Source of the DNA: Mercurialis annua
Taxonomy: Eukaryota; Streptophyta; Magnoliopsida; Malpighiales; Euphorbiaceae
Direction: 5' to 3'
DNA length: 64,000 nucleotides
NCBI RefSeq assembly: GCF_937616625.2
Contig: NC_065571.1
Span: 19,901,701 to 19,965,700 of the forward strand
This document shows positions 51,709 through 61,737 of this stretch, piece by piece. The notes under the pieces are model-generated. The model was not told where the DNA came from, searched no databases, and worked only from the letters and a program-made list of their open reading frames with translations. The position numbers and the translations under genes were made by a program. The stretch's first letter is position 1. Each line of letters opens with the position of its first letter.

Positions 51709-52223
51709 TGTCACGATTCAATTTCATGGATCGCGATCGGCGCTAGGGTATATATATGGTTGTACCAAAACCCGTAGCAAGCATCGCGAATAAACATTCA
51801 AACATATAAACCTGTAAAAAAACACTGCTTGGGGGCAGCCGGGACTCCAACCTAAGTCTAGCAGTTTATATAAACAATTATATAATATAATGCTAGGCTC
51901 AAACCTGCGACTCCAAAAAACATGCCTTATATAAATAATAAATCGATTCCAAAGTATAACATGCAAAAAATCAATATAACATAGTCGGACTACTCCGACA
52001 AACCAAAGTATAAAATATCAATAAAGACTAACTAGTTCTATTGCATCTAAGAGTATAAAACAATTGACTAGTTTTATTTAAAACAAAGAACCTCCGAGGG
52101 AAAGCAAGAATTCGGAGATCGACCAACGCTCTCAAATCATAAGCCTGGAAAAATTGGGAAAACAACGAGGTTAGATATACTGAGGTGAGTTCATAATGCT
52201 ATTTACATTTATTAAGTTTAAAA
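51709..52223 (-). repeat. 5' LTR of the minus-strand element, truncated
   Basis: Only the last ~515 bp of this LTR remain (TGTCACGATTC on the plus strand), matching 44556-45077. It is cut after GTTTAAAAC, where the complete LTR continues with CCTTAAATC. An unrelated LTR start follows directly. Confidence 0.88.
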
Positions 52224-52492
52224 CTGTAATATCCCGTGTTTTTCCGTCATGGTTTCGTTGTGTTTCCGACTTAGTTTTGGATTGTTAATGGCAGACTTAG
52301 CAAGTGTGACACTTTATTTGGTGTTTGAGTTGTATCTTGTATGTGTCGCATATGTCGTGTGAGTTTTCGATGGCGATTTGATTTGTATTCGGTTTATAAT
52401 CGATGATGTATTCGTATACCTTCTGAATCTGACATGTTTTGAGAAAACATGCATATCTCCCAATATAACCGTTGGATCGGGCTCATGTTTGG
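52224..52492 (+). mobile_element. 5' fragment of another LTR
   Basis: Starts TGTAATATCCCGTG, the consensus start of the LTRs here, and runs 269 bp before joining satellite at GTTTCACC. Beyond the first ~14 bases it does not match the other LTRs, so it is a further family. Its 3' part is missing. Confidence 0.65.
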
Positions 52493-52569
52493 GTTTCACC
52501 TTTTTAGCAAATTAAGCCAAACGTTTAAAACGTTGCGAGACTAATCCAAACATTTAAAACGTTACGAAA
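52493..52569 (+). repeat. satellite islet
   Basis: 77 bp of the AAB satellite, in the same orientation as the main arrays. It shows that element 2 was inserted into the same array. Confidence 0.93.
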
Positions 52570-55371
52570 TGTAATATCTCGTAAAATTTTAATTTATTTT
52601 TTGATAATTTCTGACAATTTTTCCGGTCGTTTTGAAGTAACTTCGATGATAGCGGTTTGATTCGAGTTGGTTGGTTTGAGGTTGATTTTATTGGATTCAA
52701 CCAATTAATTGTTTTAATATAAAAATAAAAAAAAGAAATTTTAATCTTTCCCGTTCGAGAATTGAGATTCTCGAACGGGAATCAGGCCTGAAAGGCCATT
52801 CCCGTTCGAGAACTTAAACATTCCTTGAACCCTTTCATTCGGCCCTTTTCGATCTCTTTTACGGCCCGTTTCCTTGCGTTATTTAAAGTCGGCTTCTAAA
52901 TTAAAAACCTAGATCACGCTGCAAGCAAGACCTAGCCGTTTTTCATTTGTTCTTTCGCTGAGAAACGAAGCCGTAATCATCCTCCAAAGATCTTTGTTCA
53001 GTAAGTATTCTTGATTCTTTGGATTTCAGTTTTCCTTTGAAACGTCTTTCGGTTTTCTGATTCGTTCTTGCTCGTTTCATAATCGAAATCAGAACCGTTT
53101 GATTCCAGACGTTCTAGACTCACGTACCTTCATTTCCCTATCTCGGTTTTGCTAAACGGTACGTAATCGACCTCGTTTCAATCGCCGTCGTTTCATCGTT
53201 TTTGTACGCAAATGTGTTTTCTGTTTTGCTTTAATGTTTCTGCCGAACCATTCCTTCCTCTTTTGGTTTTGATTTTGCTTGTTTATGATTATAAATCTCC
53301 TGGGTTATCGTTTGTTAAAGCTTTCAATGAGTTTTGTTATTCCAGATTGTTGCTCGTCGTTCTCGGGATGATTAAATTGCAGTGATGTTCTTGAGTTAAT
53401 TCTTGGTGTTTATGTCAAATGTTGTGTTGTTTGAATTGATGTTAGATTTTGGTTTGCTTATTAGCATTAGGTTGTTTAGAAAGTTTGAGTCCATGTTCAT
53501 TAATGGAGTTATTGGATGAATCTGTAAGGCGGGGCTGTTTGTTGTTTTGAATATGAGAAGATGGCCAAATGGTCATATTGGTCATGAATATTGTTTAACT
53601 AATTCAAAGAAATCCCTTAGGTTAAACTTTGTCTTTTATTCGATAATAAATAGGATTTTGATTTAATTTTTAATTAACAAATTGTAATTGACAGTTTTTA
53701 TAATTTAAGTTAATATAATTACTCGGGTAATTATATTTGCCTTCAAATGTCGTTGTGTCAAAAGTTGGCTAAATTACAATTTAGTCCCTGAACTTATTTT
53801 TATAACTTAATTAAGTGGATTTGTGATAAGTAATTTTATATCTTGTTTTTATTATAAACAAAACCAATTAAATTGATTTTGGATACCAAATTGGCTAAAG
53901 TGCAATTTAGTTCCTAATTGGCAAAAGTACAATTTAGTCCCTAAACTTTTATGAACTTAAAATGGTTAGATTTTTGGGTCGTAACTTGGGTTACTTGAAA
54001 TTGAAGTTATTGAGTTCCGCTTTTAAAATGGATTATTATTTTGTTAATTTATTTTATAAATATAAACTTGGGTTTATATTTGATAAACGTTTTGAATCGG
54101 GTTAGACTTGGGTCGCCCGACAAGTGAGGTTAGCTTGGTAGTTTGTGATAACTCGGCTAACCCGCTATTTGGAAAATTATTTATTATGTAAATATTATTA
54201 AATAATGTATTATAAATTGGATTTTAAGCGAGAACTCAATAGACGTATATTAATTGGGCTTTATTACCTAATGGGTATTTTTGTGTATTCTGGCTTGTTT
54301 ATTTCCGACGTGTTAATTGTGCTAGTCCTATGTGGTGTCTAGTACTCTCTAGAGTTAGGGTCTGTTTTTAAAAATTATATTATTTGTCTAGACCCGTCTA
54401 CTGTTCGTGCTTCAGAGGCGAACCAGGATTAGTTGCTTGCCGGTATTTCACGTGGATTAGCAAGCAGTGAGTTTGTACTTACTATTTACCGCTTTATTAA
54501 GTAAATTGTTATTTTAATATTAAATATATACTGTAAGTATATTTTCGAACTGTTTTTATATTATGGCTACTAGTTGGAACATGCTACCTAATGGGCATCA
54601 TTAGGACTGCGTGCGCACCGGTATTGATCTGGGTAAGGTATATATGGAAATGTGGTAACTCGGTGTAAGCATAGCTCTCGGGACCAGGTAGAGTAACTCG
54701 GTGTAGCTCAGCTCTCAGGACTCTGGTATAAGTGTGGTCGGTGGTAACTCGGTATTGAGCTCAGCTCTCGGGACCAGGCCTTTTGGATTATATTGTTTAT
54801 TTAGAATTGTGGATTAGGGTTCCAACTATTATTCGTAATATCGTTATTAAATGTTTTAAACGGTTTTAAAGGTTTTCCACTTAATAAATGTAGATAGTGG
54901 TATAAACTCATCTCAGTATATCTGACCCCGTTGTTTTCCCAATTTTTCCCAGGGTTATGATCTAAGAGAGTCTGGTGATCTCCGTATTTACTTTTCCTCG
55001 GAGGTTCCATTTATTTTAGTAGAACTGTCAAACTATTTTATTCTTAGACCGCAGTAGTTGATTAGACGTCTTTATTTTATTCTAGTTGTTGTCAGATTGG
55101 TCTGACTGAATATTTATTGCTCTGGCATGTTAAACGTTTATTCCGGATTATTTATGTTAAGCCGATTTAATACTGTTATTGAAAAGCATGTTATTTTAAT
55201 TGTTGAATATTATAACTGCTAGATTTAGGCTGAAGTCTCGGTTGCCCCCGAGCATTGGTTTTCTGCAGGTTTACGTGTTTATATGTTAAATGAAAGGCTA
55301 GCTACGGGTTTTGGTACGACATTACCCATACCCTAGCGCCGGTCGCGATTTCATGAAAATGGGTCGTGACA
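52570..55371 (+). repeat. 5' LTR of element 2
   Basis: Starts TGTAATATCTCG and ends GGGTCGTGACA, 2802 bp. From about 53090 it follows the element 1 LTR (TTCTAGACTCACGTACCTTC, AGACTTGGGTCGCCCGACAA, the triple GTAACTCGGTGTAGCTC-type repeat at 54655-54780). A TATA-like TTATTTAAAG lies at 52879-52888. Confidence 0.93.
52750..52837 (+). promoter_or_regulatory. palindromic CCCGTTCGAGAAT cassette in the element 2 LTR
   Basis: A perfect 13-bp stem with a 4-base loop at 52750-52779 (CCCGTTCGAGAAT, TGAG, ATTCTCGAACGGG), then another CCCGTTCGAGAA arm near 52801. It lies about 180 bp into the LTR and about 40-130 bp ahead of the TATA-like box. In the 3' LTR (60983-61075) there is one more 30-bp arm. Confidence 0.65.
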
Positions 55372-55375
55372 AACT

Positions 55376-55404
55376 TAGTATCAGAGCTTTGGTTTCAAAC
55401 CAAG
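55376..55404 (+). promoter_or_regulatory. primer-binding site, element 2, with one mismatch
   Basis: TAGTATCAGAGC at 55376-55387 differs from the standard TGGTATCAGAGC by one base (G to A). The TTGGTTT-C-AAACCAA hairpin follows directly. Confidence 0.9.
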
Positions 55405-55709
55405 GCCAAATTGCTTGCTATGTGTTTACTCTGTTAAGTATGGTTGTGTTTTAGGAACTACTGCGGATATAGGTTTCTGTCATGTCTTTAAAAAAAACGT
55501 CATCTTTTGATTTTTAAAATATTCTGCCTACACCAATAGGATTGCGTTGAGTCAGTCATTATATGTTGATTTGATGCTAATTTTATTTCACTTGGGTGAA
55601 TATCTTATTGCTGTTGATTTCTTGGGAAATCCTATTTGTTGCTTGTTTTGTTCATACTTGGGTATGAAATATCTGTGTATTTAAATTGTTCTTGTTCAAT
55701 CCTTAAGAT
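55405..55709 (+). other. untranslated leader of element 2
   Basis: Non-coding leader of about 300 bases, alignable with that of element 1. No other feature is seen. Confidence 0.7.
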
Positions 55710-57950
55710 ATGAACAACGCTATTCGTACTCGTGCTCGTGCTACGGCAGAGCAAGAAGCTGAGGCTGATGATGCGATTTCCATGGAAGTCGATCAGAATG
55801 TGCCACAGGTTCAGGCCAATGCTGGACGTGGTCGAGGTGGAGGTGCTGGCAGAGGCAGAGGAGCTGGTGCTGGTAGAGATAGAGGAGCTGGTGCTGGTAG
55901 AGGTGGAGCTAGAGGACGTGGTGCAGCAGGTGTTCAGCCACCGAATGTGCAGCAGGCACCGGAGGTGCATCAAGCACCAAACATGCAAGCATTCGACTTC
56001 ACTACTTTCTTGGCTGGCGTTGTCGAGATGCAGAACAATCAGGCTCTTCTGCAGAATCAGTGTAATATACTGGGTCAGATAGCGCAGCAACAGCAACCTC
56101 AGGCTGGTGCTGTAGCTGGTATTGGTGGACTTGCTGGTGTCGGTCATGTTCCGACAGACAGAGAGGTAGTGATGAGCTACATGAAACTATCTCCGACTAC
56201 TTTTGATGGCACTGGTGATGCTCTTGATTTTCTTGAGGAGCTTGAGTACAACAGTCAGAGGATTCAAGCTACTGATCGTCAATCAGTGATGCTTGTGGAG
56301 ATGTCACTGAAGGGTCCAGCAAAGGACTGGTTTCGTGATAATATGAGACAGGATATGGCTACTGTGACTTGGGCTGAGTTTGTGGTCAGATTCAGAGGTT
56401 TCTATTTACCCTTCTCTTTTACTGAGAGTCACAGGGAGAAGCTGCTTCATTTGAAGAAGGGGGATAGATCGGTGACTGACTACACTACAGAGTTTGTCCG
56501 TTTGGGGCGATTTGCTACAGACCTACAGGGTGATCAAGCGCGAGTGAACGGCCGCTATGTTAGGGGCTTGGGCCCAGACTTCCTTCCTTTGCTTATAGGA
56601 ACAGACATGGACTTCACTAGAATAGTGGATAGTGCTCGTCGGCTGGAGAGCTCGATGATTCAGTTTGGGACGATCTCTGACCCTTTCCAGACTCAGAAGG
56701 GAAAGAGTGATATTCCTAGTGGGGGACAGCAGGCCCCAGCGCAGCATGGTAGTGGGAACTACTATATCGGCTCTTCCCAGGCCAATAGGGGGAGTCGTCG
56801 GACGCACAACAAGGGGAGGCATAGTGCTAGGAGTGCTCCGTACAGTTCTAGCAGCAGTGGGAGTAACCGTGGTTCAGGACACGGGTACAGTGGTGGATCA
56901 AACATTCCGTTCTGCCAAAATTGCAGACGCAGGCATTATGGTCAGTGCCAGTTAGCTCCTGGAGGTTGTTTTACTTGTGGCCAGCCGGGTCATTTCTCCA
57001 GGGAGTGTCCGACATCTGGGCAGCAGATGTCTAACTCCAGTGTGGCGCAGTCATCTTATCAGCAGCAGAGACCTGCGTTTACACAGTCTGTAGGGTACTC
57101 TCAACCTGCAGCATCTTTTGGTGGCCAGTGGGGCCGTGGTTCTGGTGGCAGAGGTTTTGGTGGCCATGGTAACGGGGGTAGAGGTTCCAACGGTTATGGT
57201 ACTGGGCAGAGTTCGCAGCAGCAGCCGCAAGGTCAGGCCAGAGTGTTCGCACTTACTCCTCAGGATATGCGTGCATCAAATGCCGTGGTGCAAGGTACCA
57301 TTCCGATCTCTTTTACTGATGCTTTGGTGTTATTTGATGCGGGTGCAACCCATTCGTTTGTGTCTACTTGCTTTGCTGGGAAATTGGGTATTGCATCAAC
57401 TGTTTTGAGTGAACCTCTAGCTATGTCTACACCTATGTCTGAAGGTGTAGTAGTGGACGTTGTGTATCCTTCTTGTCCAGTGGTTATTCAGGGTAGAGAA
57501 TTATGTGCTGATTTGATTTTACTTGACGTTCTTTCTTTTGATGTCATCTTGGGGATGGATTGGCTGTCGCGCCATTATGCTTCTATTGACTTTCGAGGGA
57601 AGTCAGTCGAGTTTCGGATTCCAGGTGATCTACCTTTTTCCTTTCAGGGAGAAAAGGCGGAGACACCTAAGAATCTGATTTCCGCCATCAAGGCGAAGCG
57701 GATGTTGGGCAAGGGTTGCCAGGGTTTTCTTGCTGTGGTTCGTGATTTGGAGACTAGTAGTGGGGATATGCATAGTGTTCCGATAGTGAACGAATTCACT
57801 GGTGTGTTTCCAGAGGAATTGCCTGGATTACCACCTGATCGCGATATTGAGTTTTGCATTGATGTGGTTTCTGGTACAGCTCCGATTTCGATACCGCCGT
57901 ATCGGATGGCTCCTGCAGAGCTGAAGGAGTTGAAGGACCAGTTACAATAG
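55710..57950 (+). CDS. gag: Gag-protease polyprotein, element 2
   Basis: An intact frame of 746 codons, the best preserved gene in the window. The ATG at 55710 follows the leader and aligns with the gag start of element 1. Order: acidic N-terminus; Gly/Arg-rich stretch (about residues 39-73); Ala/Gln-rich linker; Gag core (about 153-312, with SYMKL, KDWF, FYLPFS); Ser/Gly-rich tail; zinc motifs CQNCRRRHYGQC (from 402) and CFTCGQPGHFSREC (from 420), which bind RNA; Gly/Arg/Gln-rich spacer; aspartic protease with DAGATHS (from 543) and ILGMDWL; then the linker to RT. It ends at TAG 57948-57950, in frame with RT, and element 1 has TAG at the same codon. In related elements gag and pol often share one frame, so this is either an inherited nonsense mutation or a read-through site. 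Confidence 0.92.
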   Translation: MNNAIRTRARATAEQEAEADDAISMEVDQNVPQVQANAGRGRGGGAGRGRGAGAGRDRGAGAGRGGARGRGAAGVQPPNVQQAPEVHQAPNMQAFDFTTFLAGVVEMQNNQALLQNQCNILGQIAQQQQPQAGAVAGIGGLAGVGHVPTDREVVMSYMKLSPTTFDGTGDALDFLEELEYNSQRIQATDRQSVMLVEMSLKGPAKDWFRDNMRQDMATVTWAEFVVRFRGFYLPFSFTESHREKLLHLKKGDRSVTDYTTEFVRLGRFATDLQGDQARVNGRYVRGLGPDFLPLLIGTDMDFTRIVDSARRLESSMIQFGTISDPFQTQKGKSDIPSGGQQAPAQHGSGNYYIGSSQANRGSRRTHNKGRHSARSAPYSSSSSGSNRGSGHGYSGGSNIPFCQNCRRRHYGQCQLAPGGCFTCGQPGHFSRECPTSGQQMSNSSVAQSSYQQQRPAFTQSVGYSQPAASFGGQWGRGSGGRGFGGHGNGGRGSNGYGTGQSSQQQPQGQARVFALTPQDMRASNAVVQGTIPISFTDALVLFDAGATHSFVSTCFAGKLGIASTVLSEPLAMSTPMSEGVVVDVVYPSCPVVIQGRELCADLILLDVLSFDVILGMDWLSRHYASIDFRGKSVEFRIPGDLPFSFQGEKAETPKNLISAIKAKRMLGKGCQGFLAVVRDLETSSGDMHSVPIVNEFTGVFPEELPGLPPDRDIEFCIDVVSGTAPISIPPYRMAPAELKELKDQLQ

Positions 57951-58718
57951 TTGTTGGATAGCGGGTTCATCAGACCGAGTACTTCTCCGTGGGGTGCTCC
58001 AGTTCTGTTTGTGAAGAAGAAAGACGGTTCCTTTCGACTGTGTATCGACTACAGACAGTTGAACAAGGCTACTGTCAAAAACAGATATCCTCTTCCTCGC
58101 ATCGATGATTTGTTTGACCAGTTGCAGGGTGCGAAGTGTTTTTCCAAGATTGATTTGAGGTCTGGGTATCATCAGCTTCGCATCCGTGATGCAGATGTGC
58201 CTAAGACTGCTTTTCGGACTCGTTATGGACATTTTGAGTTTCTGGTTATGTCCTTTGGTTTGACGAACGCACCAATAGCGTTTATGGATATAATGAACAG
58301 AGTGTTCAAGCCGTTTTTGGATCAATTCGTTATCATTTTCATTGATGACATTTTGATCTATTCCCGGAGTGAGGAGGAGCATGCTTATCACTTGAGGACT
58401 ATATTACAGACTTTGCGAGAGCATCAGTTGTATGCTAAGTTCTCAAAGTGTGAGTTTTGGCTGGAGCAGGTTACCTTCTTAGGACACGTGGTGTCGAAGG
58501 ATGGGATCAAGGTTGATCCGAAGAAGATAGAGGCGGTTATGGATTGGCAGAGGCCGAGGCCAGTTACCGAGATCAGGAGCTTTCTTGGGTTAGCTGGCTA
58601 TTACCGTCGGTTCGTGCAGGATTTCTCTCGGATATCTGCACCGTTGACTAAGCTGACACAAAAGGGTGTGAAGTTTGTGTGGACCGACAAGTGTGAGGAG
58701 AATTTCGAGAAGCTGTAG
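57951..58718 (+). pseudogene. pol: reverse transcriptase, element 2
   Basis: In frame with gag-protease after the TAG. It carries the whole RT palm: [31 protein letters not shown] and the catalytic FIDD (58338-58349), followed by [14 protein letters not shown] and the connection [14 protein letters not shown]. Unlike element 1, the catalytic residues are intact. The reading ends at TAG 58716-58718; element 1 has a stop at the neighbouring codon. There is no separate start codon, so translation would need the upstream stop to be passed. Confidence 0.9.
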
Positions 58719-59110
58719 GAGATTCTGACTACAGCTCCTGTTTTGGCATTGCCTTCTGGCATCGAGGGTTTTGACGGTGTACTGCGATGCTTCTCGGATT
58801 GGTTTGGGTTGCGTGCTGATGCAACATGGACAGGTGATTGCCTATGCTTCCCGTCAGTTGAAGAAGCATGAGGTGGATTACCCTACTCATGATTTAGAGC
58901 TTGCGGCTGTGGTCTTTGCTCTGAAGATTTGGAGGCATTACCTGTATGGTGCTACTTGTGAGATTTTCACTCATCATTAGAGTTTGAAATATATCTTTGA
59001 TCAGCGAGAGTTGAATCTGAGACAGAGGAGGTGGTTAGAGTTGCTGAAAGACTACGACTGTACTATTCAGTACCATCCTGGTAAGGCTAATGTGGTGGCC
59101 GATGCGTTGA
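58719..59110 (+). pseudogene. pol: RNase H, element 2, broken
   Basis: One extra base near 58772 (GGTTTTGACGG against GGTTTCACGG in element 1) shifts the frame, then CDAS, LEL and the region from 58984 ([10 protein letters not shown] through VVADALSRK) are readable. The catalytic Asp of TDH is His (58972-58974), and TAG at 58978-58980 replaces the following Lys codon. The RNase H is therefore inactive. Confidence 0.88.
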
Positions 59111-60210
59111 GTCGCAAGTCTTCGGGTAGCTTGGCTCATATTTCTGAGATTGGGCGTAGACCCATGGTTAGAGAGTGGCACAGTTTGATAGCTTCAGGTT
59201 ATGGTTTTCAGATTTCTCAGACTGGTTGTTTGTTAGCACAGTTACAAGTGCAACCCGTTTTGATTGATCAGATCAAAGCTTTACAAGCTGAGGATCTACA
59301 GTTGAAACGGATTATTGAGGAGATTCAGCATGACAGTAATTCTGAGTTTACTTTTGTGGATGGTGTTCTAAGACATGGTTCGAGACTGTGTGTTCCGGAT
59401 TCAGATGGTTTGAAGGATCAGATTCTGGAGGAAGCACACAAGTCTGTTTATAGTGTTCATCCGGGTTCTACTAAGATGTACCATGATCTTAAGGGTACCT
59501 ACTGGTGGAGCGGGATGAAGAAGGATGTCGCTGAGTATGTTTCTAAGTGTCTGACGTGCCAGCAGGTGAAGCTAGAGCATCAGAGACCTTTTGGCTATCT
59601 GCAGCCACTACCTATTCCAGAGTGGAAGTGGGAGCGGATTGCCATGGATTTTGTGGTTGGCTTACCACGTACTCGACAGGGATACGATTCCATATGGGTT
59701 ATAGTTGACCGTATGACCAAGTCAGCTCATTTCCTTCCGATAAAGGTTTCGTATACCGCTTCGAGGTTGGCTCAGTTGTACATCGACAGGATTGTCAGTT
59801 TGCATGGTGTACCAGTTTCTATTGTTTCAGACAGAGGATCTGTGTTTACTTCGAGGTTCTGGAAAGCATTACAGGAATCCTTGGGTTCTCGGTTGGATTT
59901 CAGTACAGCTTTCCATCCTCAGACTGACGGTCAGTCTGAGAGGACTATTCAGACGTTGGAGGATATGCTTAGGATGTGTGTTCTCGATTTTCAGGGTAGC
60001 TGGAATACTCATTTGCCGTTGATTGAGTTTTCCTACAACAACAGTTACCATGCGAGCATTGAGATGGCACCTTATGAGGCTCTGTACGGACGCAAGTGTC
60101 GATCTCCTATATGTTGGGAAGAGGTCGGCGAGCGGAAGTTGTCTGGTGCTGAGATTATTCAGATTACCTCAGAGAAGGTACCGTTGATAAAACGGAGGTG
60201 GAGACAGCTT
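59111..60210 (+). pseudogene. pol: integrase core, element 2
   Basis: A continuous frame with the zinc-binding N-terminus (H-X3-H type HKSVYSVHP and CLTCQQ) and the catalytic core. All three acidic residues are present: Asp in MDFVVGL (59647-59649), Asp in SDRGSVF (59830-59832) and Glu in SERT (59938-59940), with 35 residues between the last two. The conserved [20 protein letters not shown] follows. A frameshift near 60195 breaks the link to the C-terminus; the old frame runs on to 60300 without meaning. Confidence 0.9.
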
Positions 60211-60683
60211 TTAGTCGGCATAAGAGTTATGCAGATCCGAAGAGGAAAGACATCGAGTTTCAGGTGGGAGACTTTGTGTTTCTTCGGGTTTCGCCTATGA
60301 AAGGCGTGGTTCGTTTTGGTGCCAAGGGAAAGTTGGCACCGAGATACGTTGGTCCTTATGAGATTTCAGAGAGGATTGGAGTTGTGGCTTATCGTCTGGT
60401 TCTACCGCCAGATATGTCGTTAGTACATCCTGTGTTTCACGTTTCTATGTTGAGGAAGTGCATTTCTGATCCTTCGCACGTGATTGTGCCTCAGAGTGTT
60501 GAGATTGACCAGGAGCTGTCCTATGAGGAACAGCCAGTTGAGATTGTTGATACGCAGGTGCGTAAATTGCGGAACAAGGAGATTCCGATGGTCAAAGTTC
60601 TCTGGCGCAATCATTCTGTAGAGGAGTGTACTTGGGAGACCGAGTTGGATATGCGAAATCGCTATCCTTTTCTTTTTCCGTGA
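60198..60683 (+). pseudogene. pol: integrase C-terminus with chromodomain, element 2
   Basis: A 161-codon frame, in another phase from the core because of the frameshift near 60195. It contains the GPY/F-type segment ([24 protein letters not shown]), the VHPVFHVSMLRKC motif and a Tekay/Del chromodomain from about 60520 to the stop (VDTQVRKLRNKEIPMVKVLW, then HSVEECTWETEL). The aromatic residues of the chromodomain are kept. The stop TGA at 60681-60683 is the natural end of pol. Confidence 0.9.
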
Positions 60684-60790
60684 GGTACGATATCTTGAGT
60701 TTCTGTAACTTTTATGATTTTTACTTGTGTTACGTGTTGTTCTGGTGGTTTTTGCTTATCGTGTTAAATTCGAGGACGAATTTTAAATTA

Positions 60791-60801
60791 GTTGGGAAGA
60801 A
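60791..60801 (+). promoter_or_regulatory. polypurine tract, element 2
   Basis: GTTGGGAAGAA directly before the 3' LTR; compared with the GGGGAGAA of element 1 it has one purine exchange. Confidence 0.85.
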
Positions 60802-61737
60802 TGTAATATCCCGTAAAATTTTAATTTATTTTTCGATAATTTCCGACAATTTTTCCGGTCGTTTTGAAGTAACTTCGATGATAGCGGTTTGATTCGAGTT
60901 GGTTGGTTTGGGGTTGATTTTATTGGATTCAACCAATTAATTGTTTTAATATAAAATAAAAATAAAAGAAATTTTAATCTTTCCCGTTCGAGAATTGAGA
61001 TTCTCGAACGGGAATCTCTCTTTTGGGCCATTCTCGAACGGGAATCAGGCCTGAAAGGCCATTCCCGTTCGAGAACTTAAACATTCCTTGAACCCTTTCA
61101 TTCGGCCCTTTTCGATCTCTTTTACGGCCCGTTTCCTTGCGTTATTTAAAGTCGACTTCTAAATGAAAAACCTAGATCACGCTGCAAGCAAGCCCTAGCC
61201 GTTTTTCGTTTGTTCTTTCGCTGAGAAATGAAGCCGTAATCATCCTCCAAAGATCGCTGTTCAGTAAGTATTCTTGATTCTTTGGATTTCAGTTTTCCTT
61301 TGAAACGTCTTTCGGTTTTCTGATTCGTTCTTGCTCGTTTCTTAATCGAAATCAGAACCGTTTGATTCCAGACGTTCTAGACTCACGTACCTTCGTTTCC
61401 CTATCTCAGTTTTTCTAAACGGTACGTAATCGACCTCGTTTCAATCGCCGCCGTTTCATCATTTTTGTACGCAAATGTGTTTTCTGTTTTGCTTTAATGT
61501 TTCTGCCGAACCATTCCTTCCTCTTTTGGTTTTGATTTTGCTTGTATATGATTATAAATCTCCTGGGTTGTCGTTTGTTAAAGCTTTCAATGAGTTTTGT
61601 TATTCCAGATTGTTGCTCGTCGTTCTCAGGATGATTAAATTGCAGCGATGTTCTTGAGTTAATTCTTGGTGTTTATGTCAAATGTTGTGTTGTTTGAATT
61701 GATGTTAGATTTTGGTTTGCTTATTAGCATTAGGTTG
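60802..61737 (+). repeat. 3' LTR of element 2, interrupted
   Basis: The first 936 bp of the LTR, matching 52570-53475. It stops at AGGTTG, where a Tat-like element is inserted; the rest should lie beyond the window. It keeps one more 30-bp cassette arm than the 5' LTR (near 61003-61050). Confidence 0.92.

Larger units (their letters stand above)
44556..52223 (-). mobile_element. non-autonomous Tekay-derived element, minus strand
   Basis: On the minus strand the order is: truncated 5' LTR (51709-52223), primer site (51693-51704), leader, about 3.9 kb of AT-rich non-coding DNA, a chromodomain remnant, polypurine tract and a complete 3' LTR (44556-47386). Gag, protease, RT, RNase H and the integrase core are missing. 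It therefore keeps the parts needed in cis and would depend on another element's proteins, like elements called LARDs. The left flank is AAAAC (44551-44555); the right target copy cannot be defined because the 5' LTR is cut. Confidence 0.88.
52570..61737 (+). mobile_element. Tekay/Del chromovirus, younger copy (element 2)
   Basis: 5' LTR (52570-55371), primer site, leader, intact gag-protease frame, broken pol, polypurine tract and the first 936 bp of the 3' LTR, which is then interrupted by a Tat-like element. The LTR copies show about 20 substitutions over the shared ~935 bp (counted by eye, near 2%), so it is much younger than element 1. It aligns with element 1 through the internal region; LTR bodies are also related, but the promoter cassette differs. 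CGAAA precedes the 5' LTR; the right flank lies outside the window. Confidence 0.93.
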
